A DNA stretch of 64,000 nt from DATHZQ01 sp963823505 (lineage in GTDB: Bacteria; Actinomycetota; Acidimicrobiia; Spongiisociales; UBA5794): the NCBI GenBank assembly GCA_963823505.1, contig CAWGLY010000005.1:2307361-2371360 (forward strand), in the 5' to 3' direction. The position numbers were made by a program, and so were the translations under genes. Below are positions 36,383-44,697 of this stretch, piece after piece (position 1 is the stretch's first letter; every line of letters begins with the position of its first letter). Under the pieces are notes generated by a model. It was not told where the DNA came from, searched no databases, and worked only from the letters and a program-made list of their open reading frames with translations.

Positions 36383-37291
36383 ATGGATGCGGTGATCACC
36401 GCCGAGGCGCTCACGAAGTACTACGGGCCCACCCTCGGCATCGAGCAGGTCGACTTGGAGGTCGCCGCAGGCGAGGTCTTCGGTTTCATCGGACCCAACG
36501 GCGCAGGCAAGAGCACTGCGATCCGCATCTTGCTCGATTTCATCCGCCCATCAGCCGGAAACGCCACCGTCCTGGGTCTCGACGCTCACCGTGACACCAT
36601 GGCCATCAAGCAGCGGATCGGGTATCTCCCCGGGGAGTTGGCACTGTACGACACAATGACCGGCAACGACCTCGTCGGCTTCTTCGCCGCACTCCGTGGT
36701 CGGGATGTCGTCGCCGGCGCCGAGGCCTACGCGGAGCGGCTCGACCTCGATCTGACGAGGCGGATCGGCGACTATTCGAGCGGGAACCGGCAGAAGCTGG
36801 CGGTGGTGCAGGCGTTCATGCACCAACCCGAGCTCCTGATCTTCGACGAGCCCACCAACGCACTCGACCCGCTGATCCAGAACGAGTTCTACCGCATGAT
36901 CGATGAAGTCCGCGCCGAGGGTCGGACGGTCTTCCTGTCATCCCACGTGCTCCCCGAGGTCGAACGCATCGCCGATCGTGTCGGGATCATCCGGTCCGGG
37001 CGCCTCGTCGCGGTTGAGGCCGTTGCGGAGATGAAGCAGAGGGCGGTCCGGCGGATCGAACTCCGTTTTGGCCGGCCCGTTGATGACCTCGAACGGTTTG
37101 CCGGGCTGGCTGCGGTCCGCAGTGCTCGATTGCTCGAAGGGGGCGCCACGGCCGAGATCGTCATCGAAGGCAGCGTCGACACGGTGATCAAGGCTGCGGC
37201 GCACTACGACGTGACGAGCATCGTGAGCCATGACGGTGATCTCGAGGAGGCCTTTCTCGCCTTCTACCAGGAGGCCCCCGGTGCTGGATAG
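36383..37291 (+). CDS. ABC-2 type transporter, ATP-binding protein
   Basis: A 302-residue ATPase with Walker A GPNGAGKST, signature YSSGNRQKLAVVQAF, Walker B LLIFDEPTNALDP and switch His in LSSHVLPEVERIA. The NRQKL variant is common in the CcmA-like group with one companion permease. It heads a probable four-gene operon (ATPase, permease, epimerase-like protein, hydrolase) with overlapping ends. Substrate unknown. Confidence 0.88.
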   Translation: MDAVITAEALTKYYGPTLGIEQVDLEVAAGEVFGFIGPNGAGKSTAIRILLDFIRPSAGNATVLGLDAHRDTMAIKQRIGYLPGELALYDTMTGNDLVGFFAALRGRDVVAGAEAYAERLDLDLTRRIGDYSSGNRQKLAVVQAFMHQPELLIFDEPTNALDPLIQNEFYRMIDEVRAEGRTVFLSSHVLPEVERIADRVGIIRSGRLVAVEAVAEMKQRAVRRIELRFGRPVDDLERFAGLAAVRSARLLEGGATAEIVIEGSVDTVIKAAAHYDVTSIVSHDGDLEEAFLAFYQEAPGAG

Positions 37292-38084
37292 CGTCTTTGG
37301 CAAGACGCTGTGGGAGCGTCGTATCAGCATTCTGTGGTGGATGCTCGGTGTCGCGGCGTTGGCACTGCTGACGGTGGCATTTTGGCCGACGCTGCGGGAC
37401 GAATCCGGTTTCGCCGACATCTTCGAGTCGCTACCTCAAGGCATGCTGGCACTGTTCGGGGTCAACAGTGTTGCCGAGCTGTTGACGCCTGCGGGGTTCA
37501 TCAGCAGCCGGCTCTACGCCAGCGTCGGGCCGATCCTGCTGGTGGTCTTTGCGATCAGCGTGGGGACCGCAATCGTTGCAGGCGAAGAGGACCGCGGCAC
37601 GATGGATCTCCTGCTTGCCCAGCCGGTCTCCAGGACCAGGATCGTCCTCGAGGGAGCCGTTGCGATGGTTGTGCTCGTCACCATTCTGGCTGTGACGCTG
37701 TTCACGGTGCTGCTGATCACCACGCCGGTCTTCGACCTCGAGCTCTCCCTGAACGGCCTGCTCGCCGCAAATATCGGTGTGGCGCTCCTGGCGCTCGTCT
37801 ACGGCGCATGTGCGCTGGCGATCGGCGCCATCAGCGGCAATCGGGCGGTGACGCTGGGGATTGCCACCGCCCTCGTGGTCACCGGCTGGTTCGTCAACGG
37901 CCTCGCCGAGATCGTCGACCAGCTCGAGCCGGTGCAGAAGGTGTCTCCGTTCCATTGGTTCCTGCGTGGGAATCCACTGGCGGCGGGATTCGACGTGGGA
38001 TCCCTCGTCCTGCTGCTGATCGTGGCAGTCGCATTTGTCGGGATCGCGGTGTGGGGATTCAACCGAAGGGACCTGACAACGTGA
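37281..38084 (+). CDS. ABC-2 type transporter permease
   Basis: A 267-residue protein with six hydrophobic helices and the coupling segment GEEDRGTMDLLLAQPVSRTRIV, typical of ABC-2 permeases that pair with CcmA-like ATPases. The GTG at 37281 has GGAGG upstream and overlaps the ATPase stop. It ends in a GTGA overlap with the next gene. Confidence 0.85.
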   Translation: MLDSVFGKTLWERRISILWWMLGVAALALLTVAFWPTLRDESGFADIFESLPQGMLALFGVNSVAELLTPAGFISSRLYASVGPILLVVFAISVGTAIVAGEEDRGTMDLLLAQPVSRTRIVLEGAVAMVVLVTILAVTLFTVLLITTPVFDLELSLNGLLAANIGVALLALVYGACALAIGAISGNRAVTLGIATALVVTGWFVNGLAEIVDQLEPVQKVSPFHWFLRGNPLAAGFDVGSLVLLLIVAVAFVGIAVWGFNRRDLTT

Positions 38085-38746
38085 TTTCTCTACCGACCGT
38101 GGCGGCCGGCGACATCCCGTGGCTCACCATCGAGCAGATGGTCGAAGCCGACCGCCTCGCCATCGACGACTTCGGCATCAGCCTGTTGCAGATGATGGAG
38201 CACGCCGGATCGAGCCTTGCCGAGCTCACCCACCGTCTTGCTCCACCGGGGCCGATCACGGTCCTCGCCGGTGGCGGCAACAACGGCGGCGGCGGGTTGA
38301 GCGCAGCTCGTCACCTCGTCGATCGTGGCCGGGACGTGAGCGTCGTCCTCGCAACCGACTCGCCCGGCCCTGCACCGACACATCATCTCCGCACGCTGGC
38401 GGCGATGGGCATCACCCCCCGCCCGGAACCCGATGACACTCCGATCGTCGTCGATGCGCTGGTGGGATACGGGCTCCAGGACGCGCTACGGGGCAGAGCC
38501 GCTGAGCTGGCGGCATGGACTCCCGGCCGCTTCGTGGTCTCCCTCGACTTCCCGTCGGGTAGCGGCTTTGCGGGTGGCATCGATGCTGACGCGACACTGA
38601 CACTGGCACTTCCGAAAGAGGGCCTGCGGGGTGTCGACCCGCTCTACCTCGCAACGCTCGGGCTGCCGCCCGCCTTGTGGGCTCGTATGGATGTCCACAT
38701 CCCACCCCTGTTCGGTGCGGGTCCGATCGTTCAGATCGTCGACTGA
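38081..38746 (+). CDS. NAD(P)H-hydrate epimerase-like protein (YjeF N-terminal domain)
   Basis: A 221-residue YjeF_N/NnrE fold. MVEADRLAIDDFGISLLQMMEHAG, LAGGGNNGGGGLSAARHL, VVDALVGYGL and SLDFPSG follow the family order. NnrE epimerises damaged R-NAD(P)HX. The usual GNNGGDG loop reads GNNGGGG, so the conserved Asp is missing. The C-terminal ADP-dependent dehydratase domain is also absent. It may be a stand-alone epimerase or an inactive or ligand-binding derivative. The GTG start overlaps the permease stop. Confidence 0.75.
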   Translation: MISLPTVAAGDIPWLTIEQMVEADRLAIDDFGISLLQMMEHAGSSLAELTHRLAPPGPITVLAGGGNNGGGGLSAARHLVDRGRDVSVVLATDSPGPAPTHHLRTLAAMGITPRPEPDDTPIVVDALVGYGLQDALRGRAAELAAWTPGRFVVSLDFPSGSGFAGGIDADATLTLALPKEGLRGVDPLYLATLGLPPALWARMDVHIPPLFGAGPIVQIVD

Positions 38747-38747
38747 C

Positions 38748-39623
38748 ATGCCCATTGCCTCGCTTGCGTCGGTGGCCGTGGCCTACGAATCCCACGGCCA
38801 CGACGACGACCCAGCCGTCGTTCTCGTCTCCGGGCTGGGCGGGCAACTCATCCTGTGGCCGTACGGCTTCGTACACGCCCTCACCGTGGCCGGGTACCGC
38901 GTGATCCGGTTCGACAACCGCGACGTCGGTCTCTCCACCCACCTCGGCGGAGGCAAGGTGAACCTCAGCGCCGTGGCGGCGGCGGTGCGCACAGGGTCGG
39001 TACCGCAGGTGCCGTATCTGCTCGGCGACATGGCTGCCGACACTGTCGGGTTGATGGATCACGCCGGCGTCCGGCGGGCCCACGTGGCCGGCGTGTCGAT
39101 GGGAGGGGCCATCGTCCAGGAGATTGCGATCGACCACCCCGACCGGGTGCTCACGCTCACGTCCATCATGGGAACGACCGGCGCACCCGACGTGGGCCAG
39201 CCAAATGCGACAGGAAGCCGGGCACTGTTCCGCGCCCCTCCCCTCGATCGAGACGGAGCGATCGAGTCCATGGTCTCGGCAGCAGAGCTGCTGGCGAGCC
39301 ATCCCTACTTCGACCCGGTGCGCACCCGGATCCAGGCTGCGTGGGAGCACGACCGGGCGTTTGATCCTGAAGGGATTGGCCGTCAGCTTGGCGCCATCTG
39401 GGCCTCGGGAGACCGGACCGAGCGACTCCGTTCCGTGACGGCACCAGCGCTCGTCATCCACGGGGACGCCGACCCTCTCGTGGACGTCTCCGGCGGCAGG
39501 GCAACGGCGGCGGCCATACCGGGTGCGGACTATGTGGAGATCGAAGGCATGGCGCACGACCTCAACGAGCGATTCTGGCCGGAGATCTTGGGGCCACTCA
39601 TCCGGCACCTGGGCAGGGCGTAG
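38748..39623 (+). CDS. Alpha/beta hydrolase
   Basis: A 291-residue hydrolase. The nucleophile elbow is GVSMGGAI (Ser), the acid is probably Asp in IHGDADPLVDV and the His is in EGMAHDLNERFW. RFDNRDVGLSTHLGGGK is the cap-loop motif common in actinobacterial esterase/lactonase-like members. It begins just after the epimerase-like gene stop and is probably in the same operon. Substrate unknown. Confidence 0.85.
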   Translation: MPIASLASVAVAYESHGHDDDPAVVLVSGLGGQLILWPYGFVHALTVAGYRVIRFDNRDVGLSTHLGGGKVNLSAVAAAVRTGSVPQVPYLLGDMAADTVGLMDHAGVRRAHVAGVSMGGAIVQEIAIDHPDRVLTLTSIMGTTGAPDVGQPNATGSRALFRAPPLDRDGAIESMVSAAELLASHPYFDPVRTRIQAAWEHDRAFDPEGIGRQLGAIWASGDRTERLRSVTAPALVIHGDADPLVDVSGGRATAAAIPGADYVEIEGMAHDLNERFWPEILGPLIRHLGRA

Positions 39624-39630
39624 GTGACGG

Positions 39631-40425
39631 TCACGCCTCCAACATCAGCACCTCGTCGCGCACACAGGTGCCGCCGATGCGGGCTGCGTTGGCCGTCCAC
39701 GACAGATCGATCCGCGACGGGTGGCCCATCTCCTCGCCCTGATCGATCGTGACGGCGCCGGTGGTCTCGCCGTCCGCCACCAGCGCGGTGGCCATCGCCA
39801 CCGCGGCGCTTCCGGTGGCGGGGTCCTCGTAGATCCCGCCTGCCGGGGCAAAAAAGCGGGCGCGCACATGGTCCTCGCTGCGGGAGAACACCAGGGTCCC
39901 GAACGCTTCGGCGAGCACGTCCGCCTCGGGTGCGACCGCGGCGACGGTAGACGGGTCGCCGTACTCGAGGAGGAGGTAGTCCTTCGGGATCGCCACGCTC
40001 CACGACCGGATCGGCCGTGGCATACCGGCCCTGACGGCGAAGTCCACGTGGTCGTCCGACCGGGCGTTGCCTGGATCGATGGCCGCCTCGATCCAGGCTG
40101 CGTCCCCCGCAACCCCGACGGCGACCTCGCCGATGCCACAGCTCAGCCGATCGATCCCGCCGGGACCCATCGTGAGCATCATCCACGCGGTCCCGACGAG
40201 AGGGTGACCGGCGAAGGGCAGTTCGACCACAGGCGTGAAGATCCGTACGTATGGGGACTGGCCTTCGGGCCAGTCGACAAACACGGTCTCTGAGTAGCCG
40301 AGGCCTGCGGCGATGGCCTGCATTCCGACATCGTCGAGCCCGACGGCGTCGATGATGACACCGAGATGGTTGCCGCCCTCGCCGTTGCGGGTGAACACTC
40401 TGAGCACTTGGCATGGACGTGACAT
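39631..40425 (-). CDS. PhzF family isomerase-like protein
   Basis: A 264-residue protein with the two-fold PhzF fold: GGNHLGVII, GYSETVFV (Glu46, the catalytic base position), RIFTPVVELPFAGHPLVGTAW and YEDPATGSAAVAMA. PhzF isomerises a phenazine precursor, but most family members belong to organisms without phenazines and have unknown substrates. No phz genes are nearby. It is convergent with the hydrolase operon. Confidence 0.82.
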   Translation of the reverse strand: MSRPCQVLRVFTRNGEGGNHLGVIIDAVGLDDVGMQAIAAGLGYSETVFVDWPEGQSPYVRIFTPVVELPFAGHPLVGTAWMMLTMGPGGIDRLSCGIGEVAVGVAGDAAWIEAAIDPGNARSDDHVDFAVRAGMPRPIRSWSVAIPKDYLLLEYGDPSTVAAVAPEADVLAEAFGTLVFSRSEDHVRARFFAPAGGIYEDPATGSAAVAMATALVADGETTGAVTIDQGEEMGHPSRIDLSWTANAARIGGTCVRDEVLMLEA

Positions 40426-40480
40426 GCACCGAGCCTACCGCGGCGGTTTTCGCAGGCGTGGGGCGATTAGCGTCTCGGCC

Positions 40481-40708
40481 ATGGACAACATCACCGACGT
40501 CCTCGGTCTCGACGATCTCCTCGCCCAATTCATCCTCGCCGTCGGCGCCGCCATGATCCTGGGCAACGGTGCGGCCATCTGGATGCACAAGCAAGGAAAG
40601 ACCCCGAAGAAGGCCGAAGGAGAGTTCCGCGCATCTCGCGCCTGGTGGCTGCTCAGCGTCGGTGCCGTCATCGCCCTGTGGGGCGCCGCCAGCCTCTTCT
40701 CGACCTGA
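40481..40708 (+). CDS. Small two-helix membrane protein
   Basis: A 75-residue protein with hydrophobic segments at about residues 13-34 and 55-73 joined by a basic loop (KQGKTPKKAEGEFR). It starts MDNITDVLGL. No family is recognised. It lies 37 bp upstream of the tRNA. Confidence 0.55.
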   Translation: MDNITDVLGLDDLLAQFILAVGAAMILGNGAAIWMHKQGKTPKKAEGEFRASRAWWLLSVGAVIALWGAASLFST

Positions 40709-40733
40709 GCGCAGACGCTGGACCGTCTACACT
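40705..40733 (+). promoter_or_regulatory. Putative tRNA promoter
   Basis: A TACACT -10 box at 40728-40733 lies 13 bp before the tRNA 5' end. The matching -35 region at 40705-40710 (CTGAGC) is weak. Confidence 0.4.
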
Positions 40734-40745
40734 GCAGCCCCCCAC

Positions 40746-40819
40746 GCGGGTGTAGTTCAATGGCAGAACATCAGCTTCCCAAGCTGAATACGGGGGTTCG
40801 ATTCCCCTCACCCGCTCCA
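40746..40819 (+). tRNA. tRNA-Gly (anticodon CCC)
   Basis: A complete cloverleaf. The acceptor stem GCGGGTG pairs with CACCCGC and the D arm is GTTC/GAAC. The anticodon stem TCAGC/GCTGA closes the loop TTCCCAA, giving anticodon CCC. The T arm has the TTCGATT loop, and discriminator T plus CCA are encoded. It reads GGG codons. Its 3' 45 nt recur at 43134-43178. Confidence 0.93.
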
Positions 40820-40836
40820 ACTATCCGTGCTGGATC

Positions 40837-40883
40837 AGAAGCCCTGGTCAACGAGGCTGTCGGCCTCCGAGGTCGGGGCTTCT
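40837..40883 (+). terminator. Terminator after tRNA-Gly
   Basis: AGAAGCCC pairs with GGGCTTCT, and an inner GAGGC/GCCTC stem lies in the loop, starting 17 bp after the tRNA. T-rich TCTTC follows. Confidence 0.55.
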
Positions 40884-41237
40884 TCATGCCCGGCGTCCGA
40901 GGTGGGCACCATTCTTTCATCAACGTCAGCGGAGCGACGGTGCTCGGCTTCGTCACGTGCGTGTAGGGCGCCAGAGTGGGCGGCGGTCTCGAGACGTCCG
41001 ACTTCGCCCAGTCGCACCCTGGTCTCGCTGCGTTCACGGTCGGCAGCATGGTGGCGCTCAGCCTGGCGGGCGCTCAGTCTGGCGGACGCCGGCGTCGGGC
41101 TCTGACTCGGCTCCTGACCCGGACGTCGCCGTCAGGTGACCTGCGGGGCCCAGGAGACTGCTGATCAAATCCTCGTGAGGGCTCGCGGGTCCGCCACGGT
41201 GCCTGGTCACGACCTCGGTCACGAGCTCGAACTGACG
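40884..41237. other. 354-bp stretch without a supported gene
   Basis: It lies inside the segment bounded by the tRNA and its partial copy. One minus-strand frame reads as a charged Ala/Arg/Glu-rich helix (about 70 residues, LSARQAERHHAADRE type) ending near 40835. It has no start with a ribosome site and no known family, and may be a remnant. No repeat or strong hairpin is seen. Confidence 0.4.
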
Positions 41238-42584
41238 TCAATCAGCAGTGGCCTGGTTCGCCGCCGGGTCGGCGACTGAAGTCGGGGGCGGCACCGGCTT
41301 GAGCCTGGCCGACACCACATAAGAGACGACGACCGCCACGATCACCACCGGCGTCAACTGCAGCCCATCGGCTTGCAGGAACAGCACGACGAGCAGGACC
41401 GAGACGAGCGGCAAGCCGAGCATGGCGACCGTCATGGCGCCGATCCCCATCGCCACGCCGGCGATCATCGGCAGACCGGGCAGATGCGACATCAGGACCC
41501 CCAGCGCGGCGCCGATGAACATGCCAGGAAACACCGGCCCACCACGGAAACTCGTCAGCGCCGCCCCGTAGGCAAGCCCCTTGCACACCACGAGAAGCAG
41601 GAGCGCACCGACCGTCCAACCAGCTGCGCCGGTGATCAAGGGACCCAATTGATTCTGCCCGGAGAACAGCACATCGGCAGCGGTCCGATCGGTGGCGCTC
41701 ACGAAGATCAGGGTGACCACCCCGATGAAAGCCCCGACCACGGGCATGAGCAGCACCATGCGACGCTCGATGATCGGTTGGAAGAACTGTGCGAACCTGG
41801 TGATCCCCGTACCGAGCAGCGCCGCCATCAGGCCGATCACGATCGCCCACAGGAACTGCCCGAGCGTCGGCGAGCCGACGGGCGGAAGGCCGGAGATCGC
41901 CAGCGAGAAGGTGCCGAACCCGGTCCAGTTGTCGAGCCCGACGTAGATGAGTGAACCGACGCCGGCGGCCAGCAGCCCGGGCAGCAGGACGATGCCCATC
42001 ATCGACCCGCCAAGGCCGGCGGCTTCCATCAACAAGAACGCGCCAGCGAGCGGAGACCCGAGCAGCGTGGCGATCGCTGCGAAGCTCCCGGCCGCGCCGA
42101 TCACCATGACCGCGGTGGCCGGCGCGTCCTTCTTGATCAGACGCATGGCGAGTACGCCCAGCCCGCTGCCGATCGCGATCAGTGGAGCCTCGGGTCCCAG
42201 CACGACGCCGAGACTCAGGGTGAAGAATGCGGCAAGGGCGATCCCGGGCAATTCGATCGGCAGGACCGGACCGCCGGTCTTGAAGCCTTCGGCCGGCTTG
42301 TGCCCCGCCTCGCCCGGCAAGTACCGGATCGTGAGCGCGACGAGCAGTCCGCTGAGGGCGAGCGGCAGAATGGGCCACCAACCTGGCTGATCGCCGAAGC
42401 CGAGATCGCTCGGCAGCGTGGTGAACACGTACTGCTGCACCTCGGCGACGCCTTGCAGGAAGAAGTACGCGACTGCAGCGACCGGAACACCCGTGATCGC
42501 TCCGAGCACCAACAACCGGACGTACTCCGGCTTCCGCAGCAACGCGGCCGGATCGGGAGCAGCAACCGTCGCCGAGTCAGTCAT
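41238..42584 (-). CDS. ClC family chloride channel/antiporter-like protein
   Basis: A 448-residue membrane protein with about ten hydrophobic segments. The selectivity-filter regions are LGPEAPLIAIGSGLG (equivalent of GxEGP, with the gating-type Glu) and SFRGGPVFPGMFIGAALG (equivalent of GxFxP). GSPLAGAFLLMEAAG is the helix-F region. It moves Cl- or another anion. The ATG at 42584 (MTDSATVAAP) is preferred; another lies 11 codons upstream. It is the only intact gene between the tRNA and its 3'-end copy. Confidence 0.85.
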   Translation of the reverse strand: MTDSATVAAPDPAALLRKPEYVRLLVLGAITGVPVAAVAYFFLQGVAEVQQYVFTTLPSDLGFGDQPGWWPILPLALSGLLVALTIRYLPGEAGHKPAEGFKTGGPVLPIELPGIALAAFFTLSLGVVLGPEAPLIAIGSGLGVLAMRLIKKDAPATAVMVIGAAGSFAAIATLLGSPLAGAFLLMEAAGLGGSMMGIVLLPGLLAAGVGSLIYVGLDNWTGFGTFSLAISGLPPVGSPTLGQFLWAIVIGLMAALLGTGITRFAQFFQPIIERRMVLLMPVVGAFIGVVTLIFVSATDRTAADVLFSGQNQLGPLITGAAGWTVGALLLLVVCKGLAYGAALTSFRGGPVFPGMFIGAALGVLMSHLPGLPMIAGVAMGIGAMTVAMLGLPLVSVLLVVLFLQADGLQLTPVVIVAVVVSYVVSARLKPVPPPTSVADPAANQATAD

Positions 42585-42762
42585 GGCAGCAACACTCGCG
42601 TCGTGGTGGGTGCACATCTTGCGGTCATGCCGTGCCGTTGGTGCCTCATGCGTCGGAGAGCGTACACCGGTTCAACGCGCGGCCTCAGCTGATTCTTGAT
42701 GAACCTGCCCGGGAGACCGTCCAAGTCATCACCCACGGGTTGCTGATCCGCTTGCAGATCTC

Positions 42763-43044
42763 TCAGGACCAGCCCGAGCGTGTTCCGGGCGCGTCGCTTC
42801 GACCGTCGCAACGGAGGCGGACACCGAGGGTCTGATGGGGCTGTAGCCCGGCATCGTCGAAACCGTTGATCGATCCCGACATGTGGAGCAACCACACAGG
42901 GCACCGAGATTCGCCGACGAGGCCGGCGGCCTCGTCCCAGTTCCGTTCCAGATTGGCGACCCGGTGCCGCATCGTCTGGGCGTAGGGCTTGCGCAGGTTC
43001 TCCACATCGCGCACCTCGAATCCCGCCTGTTTCATGAAAACCAT
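42763..43044 (-). pseudogene. Cyclopropane-fatty-acyl-phospholipid synthase, C-terminal remnant
   Basis: On the minus strand the frame reads AGFEVRDVENLRKPYAQTMR, then RVANLERNWDEAAGLVGE and VWLLHMSGSINGFDDAGL. This is the C-terminal end of CFA/mycolic-acid-type SAM methyltransferases (ENLRxHYAxTLR, WVANLExNWDEA). The roughly 300 N-terminal residues with the SAM site are missing and sequence upstream is unrelated. The remnant abuts the tRNA-derived repeat at 43134. The 42618-43133 stretch holds nothing else I can support. Confidence 0.7.
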
Positions 43045-43133
43045 GGTCGAGACCCGTCATTGGCGGACAACGAAGATGCTCACTGACCAGGACATCTGCC
43101 GAAATCGCTGGGGTGTGGATGTTGCTCGGATTC

Positions 43134-43178
43134 CTTCCCAAGCTGAATACGGGTGTTCGATCCTGCTCACCCGCTCCA
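43134..43178 (+). repeat. Partial copy of the tRNA-Gly 3' half (att-like direct repeat)
   Basis: 45 nt match 40775-40819 with four mismatches, from the anticodon loop (CTTCCCAAGCTG) through the T arm to the encoded CCA. The two copies are direct repeats 2.36 kb apart. This is the footprint left when an element integrates at a tRNA 3' end, although no integrase is present between them. Confidence 0.8.
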
Positions 43179-43198
43179 GGCAGAGGCCCTCGCAGGTT

Positions 43199-43621
43199 TC
43201 ATCCCAACCTCGCAACCGCCAAACCGAGGCGAGCGGCTGCGGCGGCGAGGTCGGCATCGCCGCTCACGAGAACGAGGTCGGCGGCGGCGACCGTCAAGGC
43301 CGCCGCCAAGTGGATCGCGTCGTAGCCTCGCAGCGATTCAGACTGGGCCAACTCGCCCGCTTGCCGGACGACCGCTTCGGTGATCTCGACGTGATCGACC
43401 TCGGTCCCCAAGTCGTCGAGAACATCGACCGCCGAGCCCAGCTGGCGGGCCGTGAGGCGCCCCATTCGCTGTGCCATCGCCAATGCAGCACGCGCCTCGG
43501 CATACATGATGCGACTACTCACCACGTGACTCGCGTCGTCCCACAACCGGTCGCACACCGACGACGACGACTCCTGGACGAGCAGCGGGATCACCGCCGA
43601 CGTGTCGAAATAGGCGATCAC
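43199..43621 (-). CDS. vapC: PIN-domain ribonuclease toxin (VapC-like)
   Basis: A 140-residue PIN domain. The acidic metal-binding residues are Asp6 (YFDTSA), Glu42 (YAEARAAL), Asp101 (GYDAIHLAAA) and Asp122/Asp124 (SGDADL). VapC toxins cleave tRNA or rRNA. The GTG start overlaps the antitoxin stop (GTGA), the usual tight coupling. It lies just beyond the tRNA-derived repeat. Confidence 0.88.
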   Translation of the reverse strand: MIAYFDTSAVIPLLVQESSSSVCDRLWDDASHVVSSRIMYAEARAALAMAQRMGRLTARQLGSAVDVLDDLGTEVDHVEITEAVVRQAGELAQSESLRGYDAIHLAAALTVAAADLVLVSGDADLAAAAARLGLAVARLG

Positions 43622-43875
43622 TGCCGCTGCTCGGCCACCAGATCGCTGACCGATCCCTTGCCCGCGACGCGCCGACCAGACCGCGGACGCTTGGTCGCAC
43701 GGGCAGGCGTGACCAACCCCTCGCTGACCAATCGGTCGAGAACGCGTGGCTCCTCGAGCGGAACGAGCCGGGCCACCGCCTTGCCATGGTCGGTCACCGT
43801 CACCTCCTGGCCCTCGCCCACTGCAGCCAGGTACCGACTGAGGTGATCACGCAACTCTCGTACACCGACATCCAT
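43618..43875 (-). CDS. vapB: Phd/YefM-type antitoxin (VapB-like)
   Basis: An 85-residue protein beginning MDVGVRELRDHLSRYLAAVGEGQEVTVTDHGKAVARL, the Phd/YefM DNA-binding fold, followed by a disordered basic tail that would wrap the toxin. It precedes and overlaps vapC. Antitoxins of this class repress their own promoter. The 249 bp upstream contain no recognisable gene. Confidence 0.88.
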   Translation of the reverse strand: MDVGVRELRDHLSRYLAAVGEGQEVTVTDHGKAVARLVPLEEPRVLDRLVSEGLVTPARATKRPRSGRRVAGKGSVSDLVAEQRQ

Positions 43876-44124
43876 TGGCACATTGTGGCGCTTTTGCGGA
43901 GAGAAATCTAGCCACTTCACAAACGAGCGCTGGCCAACGATGCATCGGTTGCCATAGTGGCGAGCGGGATGCCAAGAAGCCACGGCAGCGTGGCGCTTCT
44001 GACGTCGGACCGGGGTGGCCTCCAGCCGCTCCTCACGGAACTTGGAGCGCCAGTCCGGATCGTTGCCGTCTGAGCCACCAACTGGCAGAGACCGCACCAA
44101 GCGGCAGCGCTACCATCTGCGCCG

Positions 44125-44697
44125 ATGATCTTCTCTGATCGCACCATCAAGGAATCGGTCGCTGCAGGGCGCATCATCATCGATCCGTACGACGAAGCGA
44201 TGGTGCAGCCATCGAGCGTCGACCTGCGTTGCGGGAGCACCTTCCGGGTGTTCGAGAACCACCGCTATTCCGTCATCGACCCAAAGGCGCCGCAGGCAGA
44301 CCTGACGTCGGCAGTGGAAGGCTCGGAGGAAGAGCCATTCATCCTGCACCCCGGCGAGTTCGTGCTCGGGTCCACCGCAGAAGTGCTGGGTCTGGCCGAC
44401 GACATCGTCGCCAGGCTTGAAGGGAAGTCGAGCCTCGGCCGGCTCGGGCTGCTCATTCACTCGACAGCGGGCTTCATCGACCCAGGCTTCAAAGGTCAGG
44501 TGACGCTGGAGCTGTCCAACGTCGCCAACCTCCCCATCGCCATCTATCCCGGCATGAAGATCGGCCAGGTGTCGTTCTACGCACTCAGCACGCCTGCGGA
44601 CAATCCGTACGGCTCGCCGGGTGCCGGATCCAAGTATCAGGGTCAGTCGGGGCCAACACCGAGCCGCATGCACAAAGACTTCGGAGATGACTCATGA
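44125..44697 (+). CDS. dcd: dCTP deaminase (possibly bifunctional with dUTPase)
   Basis: A 190-residue trimeric-type dCTP deaminase: MIFSDRTIKESVAAGRI at the N-terminus, QPSSVDLRCGSTFRVF, EGKSSLGRLGLLIHSTAGFIDPGFKGQVTLELSN (nucleotide site and catalytic Glu) and the C-terminal KYQGQSGPTPSR lid. It makes dUTP, and in some actinobacteria dUMP directly, for thymidylate synthesis. The stop overlaps the next gene (ATGA). Confidence 0.93.
   Translation: MIFSDRTIKESVAAGRIIIDPYDEAMVQPSSVDLRCGSTFRVFENHRYSVIDPKAPQADLTSAVEGSEEEPFILHPGEFVLGSTAEVLGLADDIVARLEGKSSLGRLGLLIHSTAGFIDPGFKGQVTLELSNVANLPIAIYPGMKIGQVSFYALSTPADNPYGSPGAGSKYQGQSGPTPSRMHKDFGDDS

Noticed and set aside
39631..40425. Phenazine biosynthesis locus
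   Set aside because: Only a PhzF-fold protein is present; such proteins are widespread in organisms without phenazine pathways.
40771..41049. Minus-strand frame ending GAGEGNRTPVFSLGS
   Set aside because: This peptide is the antisense translation of the tRNA T arm and acceptor stem, a well-known spurious reading.
40746..43178. Active integrative element
   Set aside because: No integrase, excisionase, replication or mobilisation gene lies between the repeats; only a scar can be claimed.
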